A stretch of 64,000 nt of DNA from Microcoleus sp036704825 (GTDB lineage Bacteria; Cyanobacteriota; Cyanobacteriia; Cyanobacteriales; Microcoleaceae). The notes beneath the pieces were generated by a model. That model did no database searches and had not been told where the DNA came from. It worked only from the letters and a program-made list of their open reading frames with translations. The first letter of the stretch is position 1. Each line of letters opens with the position of its first letter. Positions 52,153-60,913 of this stretch are shown here, in pieces. The position numbers and the translations under genes were made by a program. The stretch lies in NCBI GenBank assembly GCA_036704825.1, contig JAUBSN010000011.1, positions 1-64,000 on the forward strand, given 5' to 3'.

Positions 52153-53418
52153 ATGCCGGAGCAAAAGTATAGCATGGTTCTGCGCGAATGTCGGTTGTTA
52201 GGTGCGATCGACAGTCAAACAGTGGATATCGCCATAGATGGGGACAAAATAGCCGTCGTTTCGCCGCAGATTCCCGAATTGGGAGAATCCGAAATTGACG
52301 TTGGAGGAAAATTAGTCAGTCCTCCTTTTGTGGAGTCGCACATTCATCTCGATTCGGCTTTGACTGCGGGGGAACCGCGATGGAATCAAAGCGGCACTTT
52401 GTTCGAGGGAATTCAAATTTGGGGGGAACGAAAGCAAAGTTTAACTCTGGATGATGTCAAAAAACGGGCTGTTGAAACTTTAAGGCTGCAAGCGTCTCAA
52501 GGGATTTTGTTTGTCAGGAGTCACGCTGATGTTAGCGAACCGACGCTGACTGCTTTGCAAGGACTTTTGGAAGTTCGAGAACAAGTTAAAGATTGGATGA
52601 CTCTGCAAGTTGTGGCTTTTCCCCAAGACGGGATTTACGGAAGTCCAGAAAATGACAAACTTTTAGAGAAATCTCTGGATATGGGTGCGGATGCTGTGGG
52701 CGGGATTCCGCATTATGAATTGACGCGGGAAGATGGGGTGAAGTCGGTTGAGCGAATTTTTGAACTTGCTCAAAAATACAATAGATTAATAGATGTTCAC
52801 TGCGATGAAATCGATGACGAACAGTCGAGATTTTTGGAGGTTGTAGCGGCTTGTGCGATTAGAAGCGGGGCTGGTTCGCGGGTGACGGCTAGCCATACGA
52901 CTGCTTTCGGTTCTTACAACAATGCTTATGCCTTTAAGCTGATGGGAAGTTTGGCAAAATCGGGAATTAATTTCATCGCCAATCCTTTAATTAATATCAC
53001 CCTGCAAGGCCGCGCTGATACTTATCCCAAACGCCGTGGGGTGACGCGGGTTAAGGAGTTGTGGCTGCAGGGATTGAATGTGAGTTTTGGCCACGACTGC
53101 GTGCAAGATCCTTGGTATAGTTTAGGTACGGGAAATATGTTGGATGTCGCTCATATGGCGGTTCATGTTTGTCAAATGACGGGAATGGCCCAGATTGCAG
53201 CTTGTTTTAATATGGTGACTGTCAACGGTGCTAAAACTATCAATCTGGGAGATGATAATTATGGGATTGAGGCGGGGAAACCTGCAAATTTGATTGTGTT
53301 GGATGCTGATGATTGTTATGATGCAATTAGGAGGCGGGCTGCGGTTCGGTATGTGATTTCGCGGGGTAAGTTGCTGGCGGAAGCTGAACCTGCTAAAATT
53401 AGTTTTTATGGTATTTGA
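52153..53418 (+). CDS. Cytosine deaminase-like amidohydrolase
   Basis: A 421-residue metal-dependent hydrolase of the CodA type. Metal and catalytic residues are visible: HIHLD (about 70-74), the second region VRSHADVSEP, HCDEIDDEQ (about 217, His and the Glu that moves protons) and FGHDCVQDPW (about 316). It probably deaminates cytosine or a related ring such as isoguanine or creatinine. The ATG at 52153 is chosen because the residues before it are not family-like. It belongs to the nitrogen-scavenging run 51.5-56.7 kb. Confidence 0.88.
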   Translation: MPEQKYSMVLRECRLLGAIDSQTVDIAIDGDKIAVVSPQIPELGESEIDVGGKLVSPPFVESHIHLDSALTAGEPRWNQSGTLFEGIQIWGERKQSLTLDDVKKRAVETLRLQASQGILFVRSHADVSEPTLTALQGLLEVREQVKDWMTLQVVAFPQDGIYGSPENDKLLEKSLDMGADAVGGIPHYELTREDGVKSVERIFELAQKYNRLIDVHCDEIDDEQSRFLEVVAACAIRSGAGSRVTASHTTAFGSYNNAYAFKLMGSLAKSGINFIANPLINITLQGRADTYPKRRGVTRVKELWLQGLNVSFGHDCVQDPWYSLGTGNMLDVAHMAVHVCQMTGMAQIAACFNMVTVNGAKTINLGDDNYGIEAGKPANLIVLDADDCYDAIRRRAAVRYVISRGKLLAEAEPAKISFYGI

Positions 53419-53444
53419 CAAATAATATTTGAAGCTGTTAAATT

Positions 53445-53753
53445 GTGAATCAAGGTGCTATTCCCGATGAGAGTCCGAGAAATTTACTAGAGCAATTGCT
53501 CCTGCAAGATGCTAAAGCTGGTAATTGTAGAGCAATTCAGGGCGGGCCTGGCGATATATTAGGGGATGTTTCCAGACTGGTTGCACTCTATGGAGGTAAT
53601 CCCGAAGACTGGTACAAAATAACTAGCATTCAGGCTTTTGTAATTAATGGAGCTTCCGTACAAGTGCACTGGTTTGAAAACGGGGAAATTTTGCAACAAG
53701 TTGAATTAAAGTTTAAACGACAATATCCTAAAATAGCACCTAAGAATTTATAG
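53445..53753 (+). CDS. Small protein resembling a polymorphic-toxin tail
   Basis: A 102-residue protein starting at GTG. The part GGPGDILGDVSRLVALYGGN, then PEDWYKITS, and HWFENGEILQQVELKFKRQY resembles C-terminal segments of cyanobacterial secreted or polymorphic toxins, where a W-x-K-x-x-S block is followed by a beta hairpin ending in basic residues (from memory, not verified). There is no secretion leader. The next gene, 11 bases on, could be its immunity gene. The pair interrupts the amidohydrolase cluster. Confidence 0.5.
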   Translation: MNQGAIPDESPRNLLEQLLLQDAKAGNCRAIQGGPGDILGDVSRLVALYGGNPEDWYKITSIQAFVINGASVQVHWFENGEILQQVELKFKRQYPKIAPKNL

Positions 53754-53764
53754 GTAGACAAGTT

Positions 53765-54217
53765 ATGATTGTTCGCTGTATTGCTAATACTGGGGAAGTT
53801 CTACCGGAAAATTATATCGATCCGGCCCGAGGTTATACTAAAAAGGTTGAATTGCCGTTGACAGTTGGCAAGGAATATGTTGTTTATGCAATCCGATCGT
53901 GGCAGGGAATAGTTTGGTACTATATTTGTGATGATAATTACAGCTATTATCCCATACAGACTCCGGCACCGCTGTTTGAAGTAGTTGATAACCGAGTTTC
54001 TAAGTATTGGCAGTTTATGCTTGACCCGAATGGGGTGTTAAGGTTTGCTTTTGAGCAGTGGTTTACTGACCCTTGTTTTTATGATAAGCTGACGGATCAG
54101 GAAGAGGCAGAGGTTGAGATTTTTGAGAAGGTTAAGGAATTGATGGATGCTGAGGATTTTGCTTTGCCTCCGCTGGATGTTGCCGTTGAGAAGTTGCGAG
54201 AAACTGTCAGTGTTTGA
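53765..54217 (+). CDS. Putative immunity-type protein
   Basis: A 150-residue acidic soluble protein. The first half is beta-rich with many aromatic residues (YVVYAIRSWQGIVWYYICDD) and the second half helical (DKLTDQEEAEVEIFEKVKEL). No family name is certain. The size, acidity and spacing behind the toxin-like gene suggest an immunity role; this is inference only. Confidence 0.55.
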   Translation: MIVRCIANTGEVLPENYIDPARGYTKKVELPLTVGKEYVVYAIRSWQGIVWYYICDDNYSYYPIQTPAPLFEVVDNRVSKYWQFMLDPNGVLRFAFEQWFTDPCFYDKLTDQEEAEVEIFEKVKELMDAEDFALPPLDVAVEKLRETVSV

Positions 54218-54386
54218 GTTGGGAACAAATATCGAACCGGGCTGAATTTATGAAATATACTAATTAATCTGGCCTAAAAAATGTCAAAATAGTTGTATTC
54301 GTAGGGTGGGCATTGCCCACCGGAACATTTGTAACTCATGCTTTTACACCCCTGATATTTAACGGTACACGACCGCATCAAATTTT
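54218..54386. other. Spacer with a GGTGGGCATTGCCCACC palindrome
   Basis: GTAGGGTGGGCATTGCCCAC (54302-54321) contains a perfect 17-base palindrome, a relative of the dispersed GTAGGG elements. No gene is seen. Confidence 0.55.
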
Positions 54387-54875
54387 ATGAATGATAAATT
54401 TAAACCACTAGACCGCGATGATGATGTTTTGTTGTTCGATAACAATAATACATTTACAGTAGCGAAACTTAAGGATTTAGTGAGTCAAGAATTTAAAGAA
54501 AGGTTTTTAACAAGCTATCACAGCCAACCAATGTATCGCGGTGGTTCTACGGAACGTGTGGATATCAAATCAGATTTAAGCACGATTTCGTTAGATTCAA
54601 AAGGTTTTCTGTGCAGTGAAATTAAATGGAAATGTAGAAACTCAGTAAATTGTAAACTTCTAAAAGTGGATTCGGGAGGATGGCAGGAAGGGAAATTGAG
54701 AGTGCAGGCAAGAGTCGTAAATTCATATTACGAAAATAATGATTATAAAAAGTATAAGGAAGCTGTTATTGATATATGTATAGAGTTCAGTCCCGCTCGA
54801 CAAAGTGAACCTATATCGCCTTTAGATGATATCAGACAATCCGAGGAATACAAAAAACTGCTCGAAAATAACTAA
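54387..54875 (+). CDS. KGK-domain-like protein
   Basis: A 162-residue protein. FKPLDRDDDVLLFDNNNTFT at the start, followed by KLKDLV, fits the cyanobacterial KGK family (function unknown). The rest is polar with four cysteines and no signal peptide. It is AT-rich compared with its neighbours, which with its position inside the amidohydrolase run suggests insertion. Confidence 0.65.
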   Translation: MNDKFKPLDRDDDVLLFDNNNTFTVAKLKDLVSQEFKERFLTSYHSQPMYRGGSTERVDIKSDLSTISLDSKGFLCSEIKWKCRNSVNCKLLKVDSGGWQEGKLRVQARVVNSYYENNDYKKYKEAVIDICIEFSPARQSEPISPLDDIRQSEEYKKLLENN

Positions 54876-54936
54876 CAGCCCGATCGCGCTTACAATACAA
54901 TAATCGATCGCACCTATATCTGAATCTTAGATTTTC

Positions 54937-54981
54937 AACCGCAGATGAGGGCGGATGAACGCGGATGAACGCTGATGTTTT
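54937..54981 (+). repeat. ACCGCAGATGA dispersed repeat before AtzG
   Basis: CAACCGCAGATGAGGGCGGA then TGAACGCGGATGAACGCTGATG: four 10-12 base units. The same family occurs before AtzE. Confidence 0.8.
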
Positions 54982-54995
54982 TTGGGGAGGGACTA

Positions 54996-55172
54996 ATGAC
55001 AAATATAGAAGAATATGTCGATCGCACTGCCGAACTGATAAACTTACCCTTAGATCCGGAACATCGACCGGGTGTTGTGGTAAACTTCGAGAGGATTGCT
55101 GCGATCGCCCGACTCGTTACTGAGTTTCCTTTACCCCCAGAAATAGAAGTCGCGCCGGTGTTTGAACCTTAG
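54996..55172 (+). CDS. AtzG-like (DUF4089) amidase subunit
   Basis: A 58-residue protein starting MTNIEEYVDRTAELINLPLD. It has the GatC-like helical pattern of AtzG, the small subunit that stabilises the AtzE amidase. The ATG at 54996 follows GGGGAGGG; the frame upstream is repeat-derived. The AtzE-type gene follows after 24 bases. Confidence 0.82.
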   Translation: MTNIEEYVDRTAELINLPLDPEHRPGVVVNFERIAAIARLVTEFPLPPEIEVAPVFEP

Positions 55173-55177
55173 ATTTT

Positions 55178-55223
55178 TAACCGCAGATGAGGGCAGATGA
55201 GGGCAGATGAACGCAGATGTTTT
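55178..55223 (+). repeat. ACCGCAGATGA dispersed repeat supplying the AtzE start
   Basis: TTAACCGCAGATGAGGGCAG then ATGAGGGCAGATGAACGCAGATG. The ATG used by the next gene is inside the repeat (55197). Confidence 0.8.
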
Positions 55224-56666
55224 TTAGATAAGGCTGATGCGGTTGCTACGGCAGCGGCGGTTAAATGTGGTAAGGTTACGGCTACAGTGGCGGTAAATGC
55301 TGCTTTGGAACGGATTGCTGTTAAGGATAAAGCTTTTAATTGCTTTACTGCAATCACTGCATCAAGCGCACTCGCAGCAGCCGAAAAAATAGATAATTCC
55401 ATCGCAAATAACGAAAACCCAGGCCCTTTAGCAGGTGTTCCCTTCGCTGTTAAAAACCTGTTCGATGTCGCCGGAATTACTACTCTAGCTGGGTCAAAAA
55501 TCAACGCTGGCAATCCTCCGGCTACCCAGGACGCAACGGTGGTCGCCCGACTCAAACAAGCCGGGGCTGTACTCGTGGGTACTCTCAACATGGATGAGTA
55601 CGCCTACGGTTTCGTCACGGAAAACAGCCACTACGGGCCGACTCGCAATCCCCGCGATACGACGCGCATCGCCGGCGGTTCCAGCGGCGGTTCCGCAGCA
55701 GCAGTCGCCGCCGGTTTTGTACCCTTCACTCTCGGTTCTGATACTAACGGTTCCATCCGCGTACCGGCAGCTTTGTGCGGTGTCTTTGGGTTGAAGCCTA
55801 CTTACGGCCGTTTGTCCAGGGCTGGCGCTTATTTATTTTCGGGTAGTTTGGATTGTGTGGGGCCGTTTGGGCGATCGCTCCGAGACATCGCGCTGCTGTA
55901 CGATATCCTGCAAGGCCCTGATTCTCGTGACCCAGTTTGCACTCAACGCCCGCCAGAACTTTGTTCGCCGCAGTTAAATCAAGGCATCGAAGGATTGCGA
56001 ATTGCTGTTGCTGACGGGTATTTCGCCACAGGGGCCGCACCGGAAGCAATGGAGGCTGTAGAAATAGTTGCTAAAGCCTTGACAAACGTCTTGGATTGTG
56101 GTAAAAGTACAGAAAAAACAACAAACCCCCCAAAAATAGGGGGGCTTGCAACTGTCACCATACCGGAATCCGATCGCGCCAGGGCTGCGGCATTTATCAT
56201 TACCGCTTGCGAGGGGGGAAACTTGCATTTAGACAATTTGCGATCGCGCCCTCAAGACTTCGATCCGGCGACGCGCGATCGCTTTTTAGCGGGAACCCTG
56301 ATCCCTGCGACTTGGTACTTGCAAGCCCAGAGATTCAGACAGTGGTACCGCGATCGAATTCGCGAAATATTCCAACACACAGACATCATCCTCGCACCCG
56401 CAACCCCGATTGCTGCCCCTGAAATTGGCGTCGAGAAAATGGTAATAGCCGGACAAGAAATCTTAGTGCGTCCCAATCTCGGACTGTTCACCCAACCCCT
56501 ATCATTTATTGGCTTGCCCGTTCTTTGCGTGCCCGTACAGCGGCCCGGCGCTTTGCCCTTGGGGGTACAAATTATTGGTGCTCCCTACAGCGAAGCGCTG
56601 ATTCTCCGAGTCGCTGCGGTACTTGAATCGCAAGGCCTTGTATCTGCCGAATCAATTGACCCCTAA
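55197..56666 (+). CDS. AtzE-type amidase (amidase-signature family)
   Basis: A 489-residue amidase with the Ser-cisSer-Lys triad: Lys in GVPFAVKNLFD (about 88), GGSSGGSAAAVAAG (about 162-175) and the nucleophile Ser in GSDTNGSIRVPA. AtzE hydrolyses 1-carboxybiuret in s-triazine breakdown; in organisms without that pathway the AtzGE pair acts on other carbamoyl or ureido compounds. The first 11 residues (MRADERRCFLD) come from a repeat, and homologues begin around ADAVATAAAV. A small palindromic insertion adds about 15 residues near 300-318. It is convergent with rpsU, with a 2-base gap. Confidence 0.88.
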   Translation: MRADERRCFLDKADAVATAAAVKCGKVTATVAVNAALERIAVKDKAFNCFTAITASSALAAAEKIDNSIANNENPGPLAGVPFAVKNLFDVAGITTLAGSKINAGNPPATQDATVVARLKQAGAVLVGTLNMDEYAYGFVTENSHYGPTRNPRDTTRIAGGSSGGSAAAVAAGFVPFTLGSDTNGSIRVPAALCGVFGLKPTYGRLSRAGAYLFSGSLDCVGPFGRSLRDIALLYDILQGPDSRDPVCTQRPPELCSPQLNQGIEGLRIAVADGYFATGAAPEAMEAVEIVAKALTNVLDCGKSTEKTTNPPKIGGLATVTIPESDRARAAAFIITACEGGNLHLDNLRSRPQDFDPATRDRFLAGTLIPATWYLQAQRFRQWYRDRIREIFQHTDIILAPATPIAAPEIGVEKMVIAGQEILVRPNLGLFTQPLSFIGLPVLCVPVQRPGALPLGVQIIGAPYSEALILRVAAVLESQGLVSAESIDP

Positions 56667-56668
56667 TT

Positions 56669-56863
56669 CTAGGGTTTGTTGTTGCGGTGAAAGCGTCTCT
56701 TAGTCCTTCTGGCAATAGCTTTGCGCTTCTGCTTTTCCAAGGGGGTTTCAAAGTGGCGGTGTTTTCTCATGTCGGGGAAAATTCCCGCTTTGGAAACTTG
56801 TCGCTTAAACCGTCGCAGGGCTGACTCAATCCCTTCATTTTCGCCTATTACAACTTGGGTCAT
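56669..56863 (-). CDS. rpsU: 30S ribosomal protein bS21
   Basis: A 64-residue basic protein of the small ribosomal subunit near the anti-Shine-Dalgarno region. It begins MTQVVIGENEGIESALRRFK and has the very basic C-terminal helix KQKRKAIARRTKRRFHR. The length is that of the cyanobacterial form. It has a GGAG-type ribosome-binding site. Confidence 0.97.
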   Translation of the reverse strand: MTQVVIGENEGIESALRRFKRQVSKAGIFPDMRKHRHFETPLEKQKRKAIARRTKRRFHRNNKP

Positions 56864-57033
56864 TCTTTCTCCTTAGTGTTTGTCAGATCGATTTTTATCA
56901 TATCAAGGTTTTTGGCCGCGCGACCTGTTGGAGGTCGGGCGATCGACCAAAACCCCAAAATTATAGCAAATCCGCTGCCATTACCGCTCTTGATTATTTA
57001 GTCCGAAGCGGACTTTGTATGTCAATGCGCGAA

Positions 57034-58168
57034 TTATATTCGCGCGGTTGAATCGGTTTGGGCTACCAACTGATTTTCCTGCCGCAGGTAAGCTTGAATA
57101 AACGGGTCTAATTCGCCGTTCATCACATCTGCGATGGCGGTTGTTTCCACTCCAGTACGCAAATCCTTGACCATTTGGTACGGGTGAAAAACATAATTGC
57201 GAATTTGGTTGCCCCAAGCCGCCTCCACCATATCGCCGCGAATCTCGGCAATTTCCGAAGCCCGCTGTTCCTTAGCAACCACCAACAGCCTAGCCTTGAG
57301 TAATGCCAAAGCTTTTTCTTTATTTTGCAACTGACTGCGTTCTTCTGTGCAGCGGACGGCCAAACCGGTAGGAATGTGAACGATGCGGACTGCGGTTTCT
57401 ACCTTGTTAACGTTTTGCCCGCCCTTGCCGCCCGCGCGGGAAGTCGTGATTTCCAAGTCTTTTTCTGGGATGTCCAACTTGACGGATCGATCGAGAATTG
57501 GCATCACTTCAACGCCCGCAAAACTGGTTTGACGCTTGTCGTTAGCGTTAAAAGGCGAAATTCTGACCAAGCGGTGAGTGCCTTTTTCCGATCGCATATA
57601 ACCGTAAGCGTAGCGGCCGACAATTTCCAAAGAAGCCGATTTAATACCTGCTTCCTCTCCCTCGGAAATTTCCATTAAATGTACTTTGTAACCTCGACTT
57701 TCCCCCCAGCGGGTGTACATCCGCAGCAGCATTTCGGCCCAATCTTGAGCATCTGTGCCGCCGGCCCCGGCGTTAATCGTCAAAACGGCGCCGCCTTCAT
57801 CGTAGGGCCCGGATAGTAATTGTTGCAGTTCCCACTGGTCGAGTTCGCGGCTTAACTGAGAAAGACTCGATGAGGCTTCTTGAAAAAGCGACTCGTCGGC
57901 TTCTAACTCCAGCAGTTCTAAAATAGCTTTAGCATCTTCCAAGCTCGTTTGCCAGCCGCAGTATTGGTCTAAGTGAGATTTTAAGTCATTAAGTTCTTGG
58001 AGGGTTTCTTGAGCTCGATCTTGGTCGTCCCAAAATGCTGGTTGGGCGCTGATTTGCTCTAAGTCTTGAATTTTGGCTGTAAGTGCGGGGATGTCAAAGA
58101 TAGTCCTGGGTTGCACCCAGTCGATCGGACAAAGTTTCGATATTGTGTTTGATGTCTAGAACTTCCAC
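57034..58168 (-). CDS. prfB: Peptide chain release factor 2, with programmed +1 frameshift
   Basis: Recognises UGA and UAA stop codons and releases the peptide. It has the GGQ loop in RAGGKGGQNVNKVETAV and the SPF-type motif (RISPFNANDKRQTSF). The gene starts at GTG 58168, preceded by GGAG, with 24 codons (VEVLDIKHNIETLSDRLGAT then QDYL) to CTT at 58099. A UGA follows at 58096-58094, then C. Ribosomes slip +1 on CUU UGA C and continue at GAC (58095) as DIPALTAKIQDLEQ to the stop at 57034, for about 377 residues in all. This is the classical autoregulation: low RF2 favours the shift. The GTG at 58116 is an internal artefact start. Confidence 0.95.
58094..58108 (-). promoter_or_regulatory. prfB recoding site
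   Basis: CAGGACTATCTTTGAC on the minus strand: a weak Shine-Dalgarno-like AGGA, TAT, the slippery CTT, then TGA C. This is the same TAT CTT TGA C as in other bacteria. Confidence 0.9.
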
Positions 58169-59211
58169 TGTTAGTTCTCCGGCGTTGTGGGGTGTCTTGT
58201 TTATTTTAGATCGATATCTGCAATTTGTGAAGACAAAAAACCTGATTTTGCTTCCTTTGCTTCCTTCCTAGGGTATAATCTGTGGAGAAAAATGTGTTGA
58301 GTCTGGAAGATGGGTATTTGCCCTGGGTGTCTCAAGTCGATCGACAATAACCTAAGCGATGCCGATCGGGCAAAAAATTACTTTCTCGAAAAATTCATAA
58401 ATTGCCCTTGGCAATCCTCCGATCAATTGGAAGGGCAGAACCAGCAATTGAGATACTAATCAATCAAATGTCTTATTGATATTATATGTTGGATGGGAGC
58501 ATCTCATATTTGTAAAAACACTTCTTCTGGCTCCTGACTCCTGACTCCTGACTCTTTTCTCCTTGCTCCTGACTCCTGACTCCTGACTCCTAACTCCAAT
58601 TTCAAGCGGAGGGCTGCTTTCATTGAGATACTCCCTGTTGGATTTTGCCCTAACCCAACCGAACCTACCAGACTGTTATTTGAGATTAAACGTTCGCCGC
58701 GCGCTGTTTTGGATTGCCAAAATTACGCGCGAGCGAAGCTATCCCGTTCTTAATCGCCCTCGGCTTGTTAAATTTGTCAAGTTCATATTATACCAAATTA
58801 GATGAGCTTACCCTGAGCAATCATTGAGATTCCCTGGTTGCAACACTATTCGACCTGGCTTCGTCAGCGGTGATAGTCAAATCATATCAAATCCGTTGGC
58901 ATCGCAATTATTCATCTCTCTGTTCCCTGTCTCTGTATCCTCTGCGCCCTCTGCTGTTTAATCATTCCAATACAACCGGAATTAAACTCAGACATCTATT
59001 CATCCACGGCTATTTTACCCGATTAAAAATATTTTTTGCCACTCCTTAAAATCTCTTGAATATCAACTCAAGTCTTTTGTCGATAACTTTGACCGTGCCT
59101 CTACAAAACTTTACCTAAAAAATGCAGTCATTGTAGGGGCGGATAGACCATAATCTCAGGCTAAAACAAACTATTTCAAAAAGCCACCCCTACAACGGCA
59201 AAGACTGTTAA
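58169..59211. other. Gene-free stretch of about 1 kb
   Basis: Contents: a TATAAT at 58274-58279 with no transcript assigned; GGGCAAA/TTTGCCC complementarity near 58318 and 58366; CTCCTGACTCCTGACTC heptamer repeats (58530-58595); an ATATCAAATCC..CAACCGGAATT element (58883-58985), related to sequences at 31330 and 175; and the diverged GTAGGGGCGGAT element copy 4 (59133-59193). A 60-codon frame at 58623 has no support. Confidence 0.55.
59133..59193. repeat. Dispersed inverted-repeat element, diverged copy 4
   Basis: GTAGGGGCGGATAGACCATA to AGCCACCCCTAC; the ends still pair (GTAGGGG/CCCCTAC). It sits in the same place relative to the kinase gene as copy 2 to the pseudogene at 34021. Confidence 0.7.
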
Positions 59212-60483
59212 TTAACTGTGACGCAGCGGAATTTGGATCTGAATTTTAGTGCCTTTCCCAGGTTCGGAAAAACACTTAAACTCTCCTTTGTGCTGCTCTA
59301 CAATTATCCGATAGCTGAGAGCAAGTCCCGATGAGATGGGTGGTTCCGCAGGTTGGGCAACCAAAAATGGCTCAGAAAGTTGCGCTGTGATATCTTTGCT
59401 AATTGCCATGTCGTTATCAGCAATCTCAATCGAAATTCGCTGACCATCGACCACCTGAGTGGTAATCAAAATCACAGGCTTAAATTTGATTGATTCCAAC
59501 TCTTCTAAATCTTGAGCCGATTCTTCCAAAACATCGATCGCGTGATTGATGATATTCAGAAAAGCTTGATTTAGCAGACCTGCGTAACACTCAATTTGTG
59601 GCAAATTGCCGAATTGTTTCATTACCTTGATGTCTCGCCTTCCCTCGCGAGCAGGCAAGCGGTGCTGCAACAACAACAGAGTATTTTCTAAACCGTCGGA
59701 AACATCAAATAACTGCCAGCCCGATCGATCGCTGCGGGAAAAATCCTGTAGGGACAAAATTATTTGGCGGATGCGATCGCTCCCGGTACGCATGGAACTC
59801 ACAATTTTTAATAAATCGTCGAGTACGAATTCCACATCCATATCTTGCTGCTTTTGCAGAATTTCCGCTCCGGGATTGACTAGCTCTTTTTGATACAATC
59901 GCAGCAGTTCAATTAAATCTGCTGCGTAGCTTTGGACGTGAGTTAGATTGCTGTAAATAAAAGTAATTGGGTTGTTAATTTCGTGGGCTATCCCAGACAC
60001 CAATTCGCCCAAACTAGACATTTTTTCATTTTGCAGCATTCGATCGCGCGACAGATCCAATTCTTGCTGGGTGAGGGCCAACTGCGCCCTCAACTCGCGC
60101 GATCGTTCAGACGCGCGCACCCGTGCCAATAATTCCTGCTTAACTATCGGTTTAAACAGAAAATCGTCAAAGGGCGCATCCAATTCTTTAATTTCATCAA
60201 ATTGCTCGGGTGTTGTCAGCAGAACAAAATAGGCTGCCGCCAGTTCTCGTGAAGCAAAACTATCCCGTAGGGAATCGGCTTTCACCAGCCGGCACACCTC
60301 CAAAAAGTTGATTTGAGGCGAAGTCCCGTCGCAAATTATCGCATCGGGGGAAAATTCCTTCGCCAAGTCTAAACCCTCCTTGTCGTCGGGAACAACTCTC
60401 ACCTGATGTCCCTCTTGGCTGAGTAACTCTTGGATCACTTGAAAAGTCACAGTATCCGCGACGATCGCCAGAATCTTTGCCAT
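59212..60483 (-). CDS. Receiver-histidine kinase hybrid with degenerate ATP-binding motifs
   Basis: 423 residues: receiver domain (1-125) with phospho-acceptor D52 (ICDGTSP), a coiled coil (130-155), and a HisKA-type domain with H167 in GIAHEINNPI. In the ATPase domain the N box is near 315 (LNIINHAIDVLEE), G1 reads ADNDMAIS where DxGxG is expected, and G2 reads SSGLALSYRII where GTGLGL is expected. The loss of these glycines suggests weak or no kinase activity; it could act as a phosphatase or scaffold. Residues 71-80 are encoded by a dispersed repeat. A decayed partial copy lies at 34021-34545. Confidence 0.9.
   Translation of the reverse strand: MAKILAIVADTVTFQVIQELLSQEGHQVRVVPDDKEGLDLAKEFSPDAIICDGTSPQINFLEVCRLVKADSLRDSFASRELAAAYFVLLTTPEQFDEIKELDAPFDDFLFKPIVKQELLARVRASERSRELRAQLALTQQELDLSRDRMLQNEKMSSLGELVSGIAHEINNPITFIYSNLTHVQSYAADLIELLRLYQKELVNPGAEILQKQQDMDVEFVLDDLLKIVSSMRTGSDRIRQIILSLQDFSRSDRSGWQLFDVSDGLENTLLLLQHRLPAREGRRDIKVMKQFGNLPQIECYAGLLNQAFLNIINHAIDVLEESAQDLEELESIKFKPVILITTQVVDGQRISIEIADNDMAISKDITAQLSEPFLVAQPAEPPISSGLALSYRIIVEQHKGEFKCFSEPGKGTKIQIQIPLRHS
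60248..60275. repeat. Palindromic element inside the receiver domain
   Basis: CGTGAAGCAAAACTATCCCG then TAGGGAAT: a copy of the element at 5336, 5826 and 15341, lying in frame within the kinase gene. It codes for about SLRDSFASRE. Confidence 0.75.
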
Positions 60484-60913
60484 ACTTCTACCACCTCCAC
60501 AAATTACTTTTTAGGATACAACCGCCAGAATTGCGCTGACATATTTAAAATTCCAAAAGAGTTCAATTCCACCAAAAAAACAGCCCATCCCTGCTCCCTC
60601 AAAACCCAAAATAGCTCATACCATTTTAGATTTGAGATTTTAGAATTGGGAATGACTTACTGTATAATGGTTTGGATCGCGGGCCTGCTGTTGCATATTT
60701 TTTAGTAATGGTATCAGTAGAAGGTATAATTTTAGACGGTAATGCAAAAATGCAAATTTTCGCCTTCCTAATTTGCGGTACATCAGAGCTTTCTGCCGAA
60801 AGACTGCTGAGGACGATCGCAGATACTTTCTCAAATTGCGCCAGGAAACAATAAAAAACTTTAAAATCAATTAATAGTATCGTTAAATTCACCTTCTCGG
60901 TCAGCGCCTGGGA
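60484..60913. other. Gene-free stretch upstream of mutS2
   Basis: About 430 bases between the divergent kinase and mutS2 genes. Several AT-rich TATAAT-like words (60662, 60727) occur without a convincing -35 partner. No gene or repeat element is recognised. Confidence 0.4.

Noticed and set aside
58623..58805. 60-codon plus-strand frame in the 1-kb gap
   Set aside because: It has no ribosome-binding site, lies among repeats and has no domain-like pattern.
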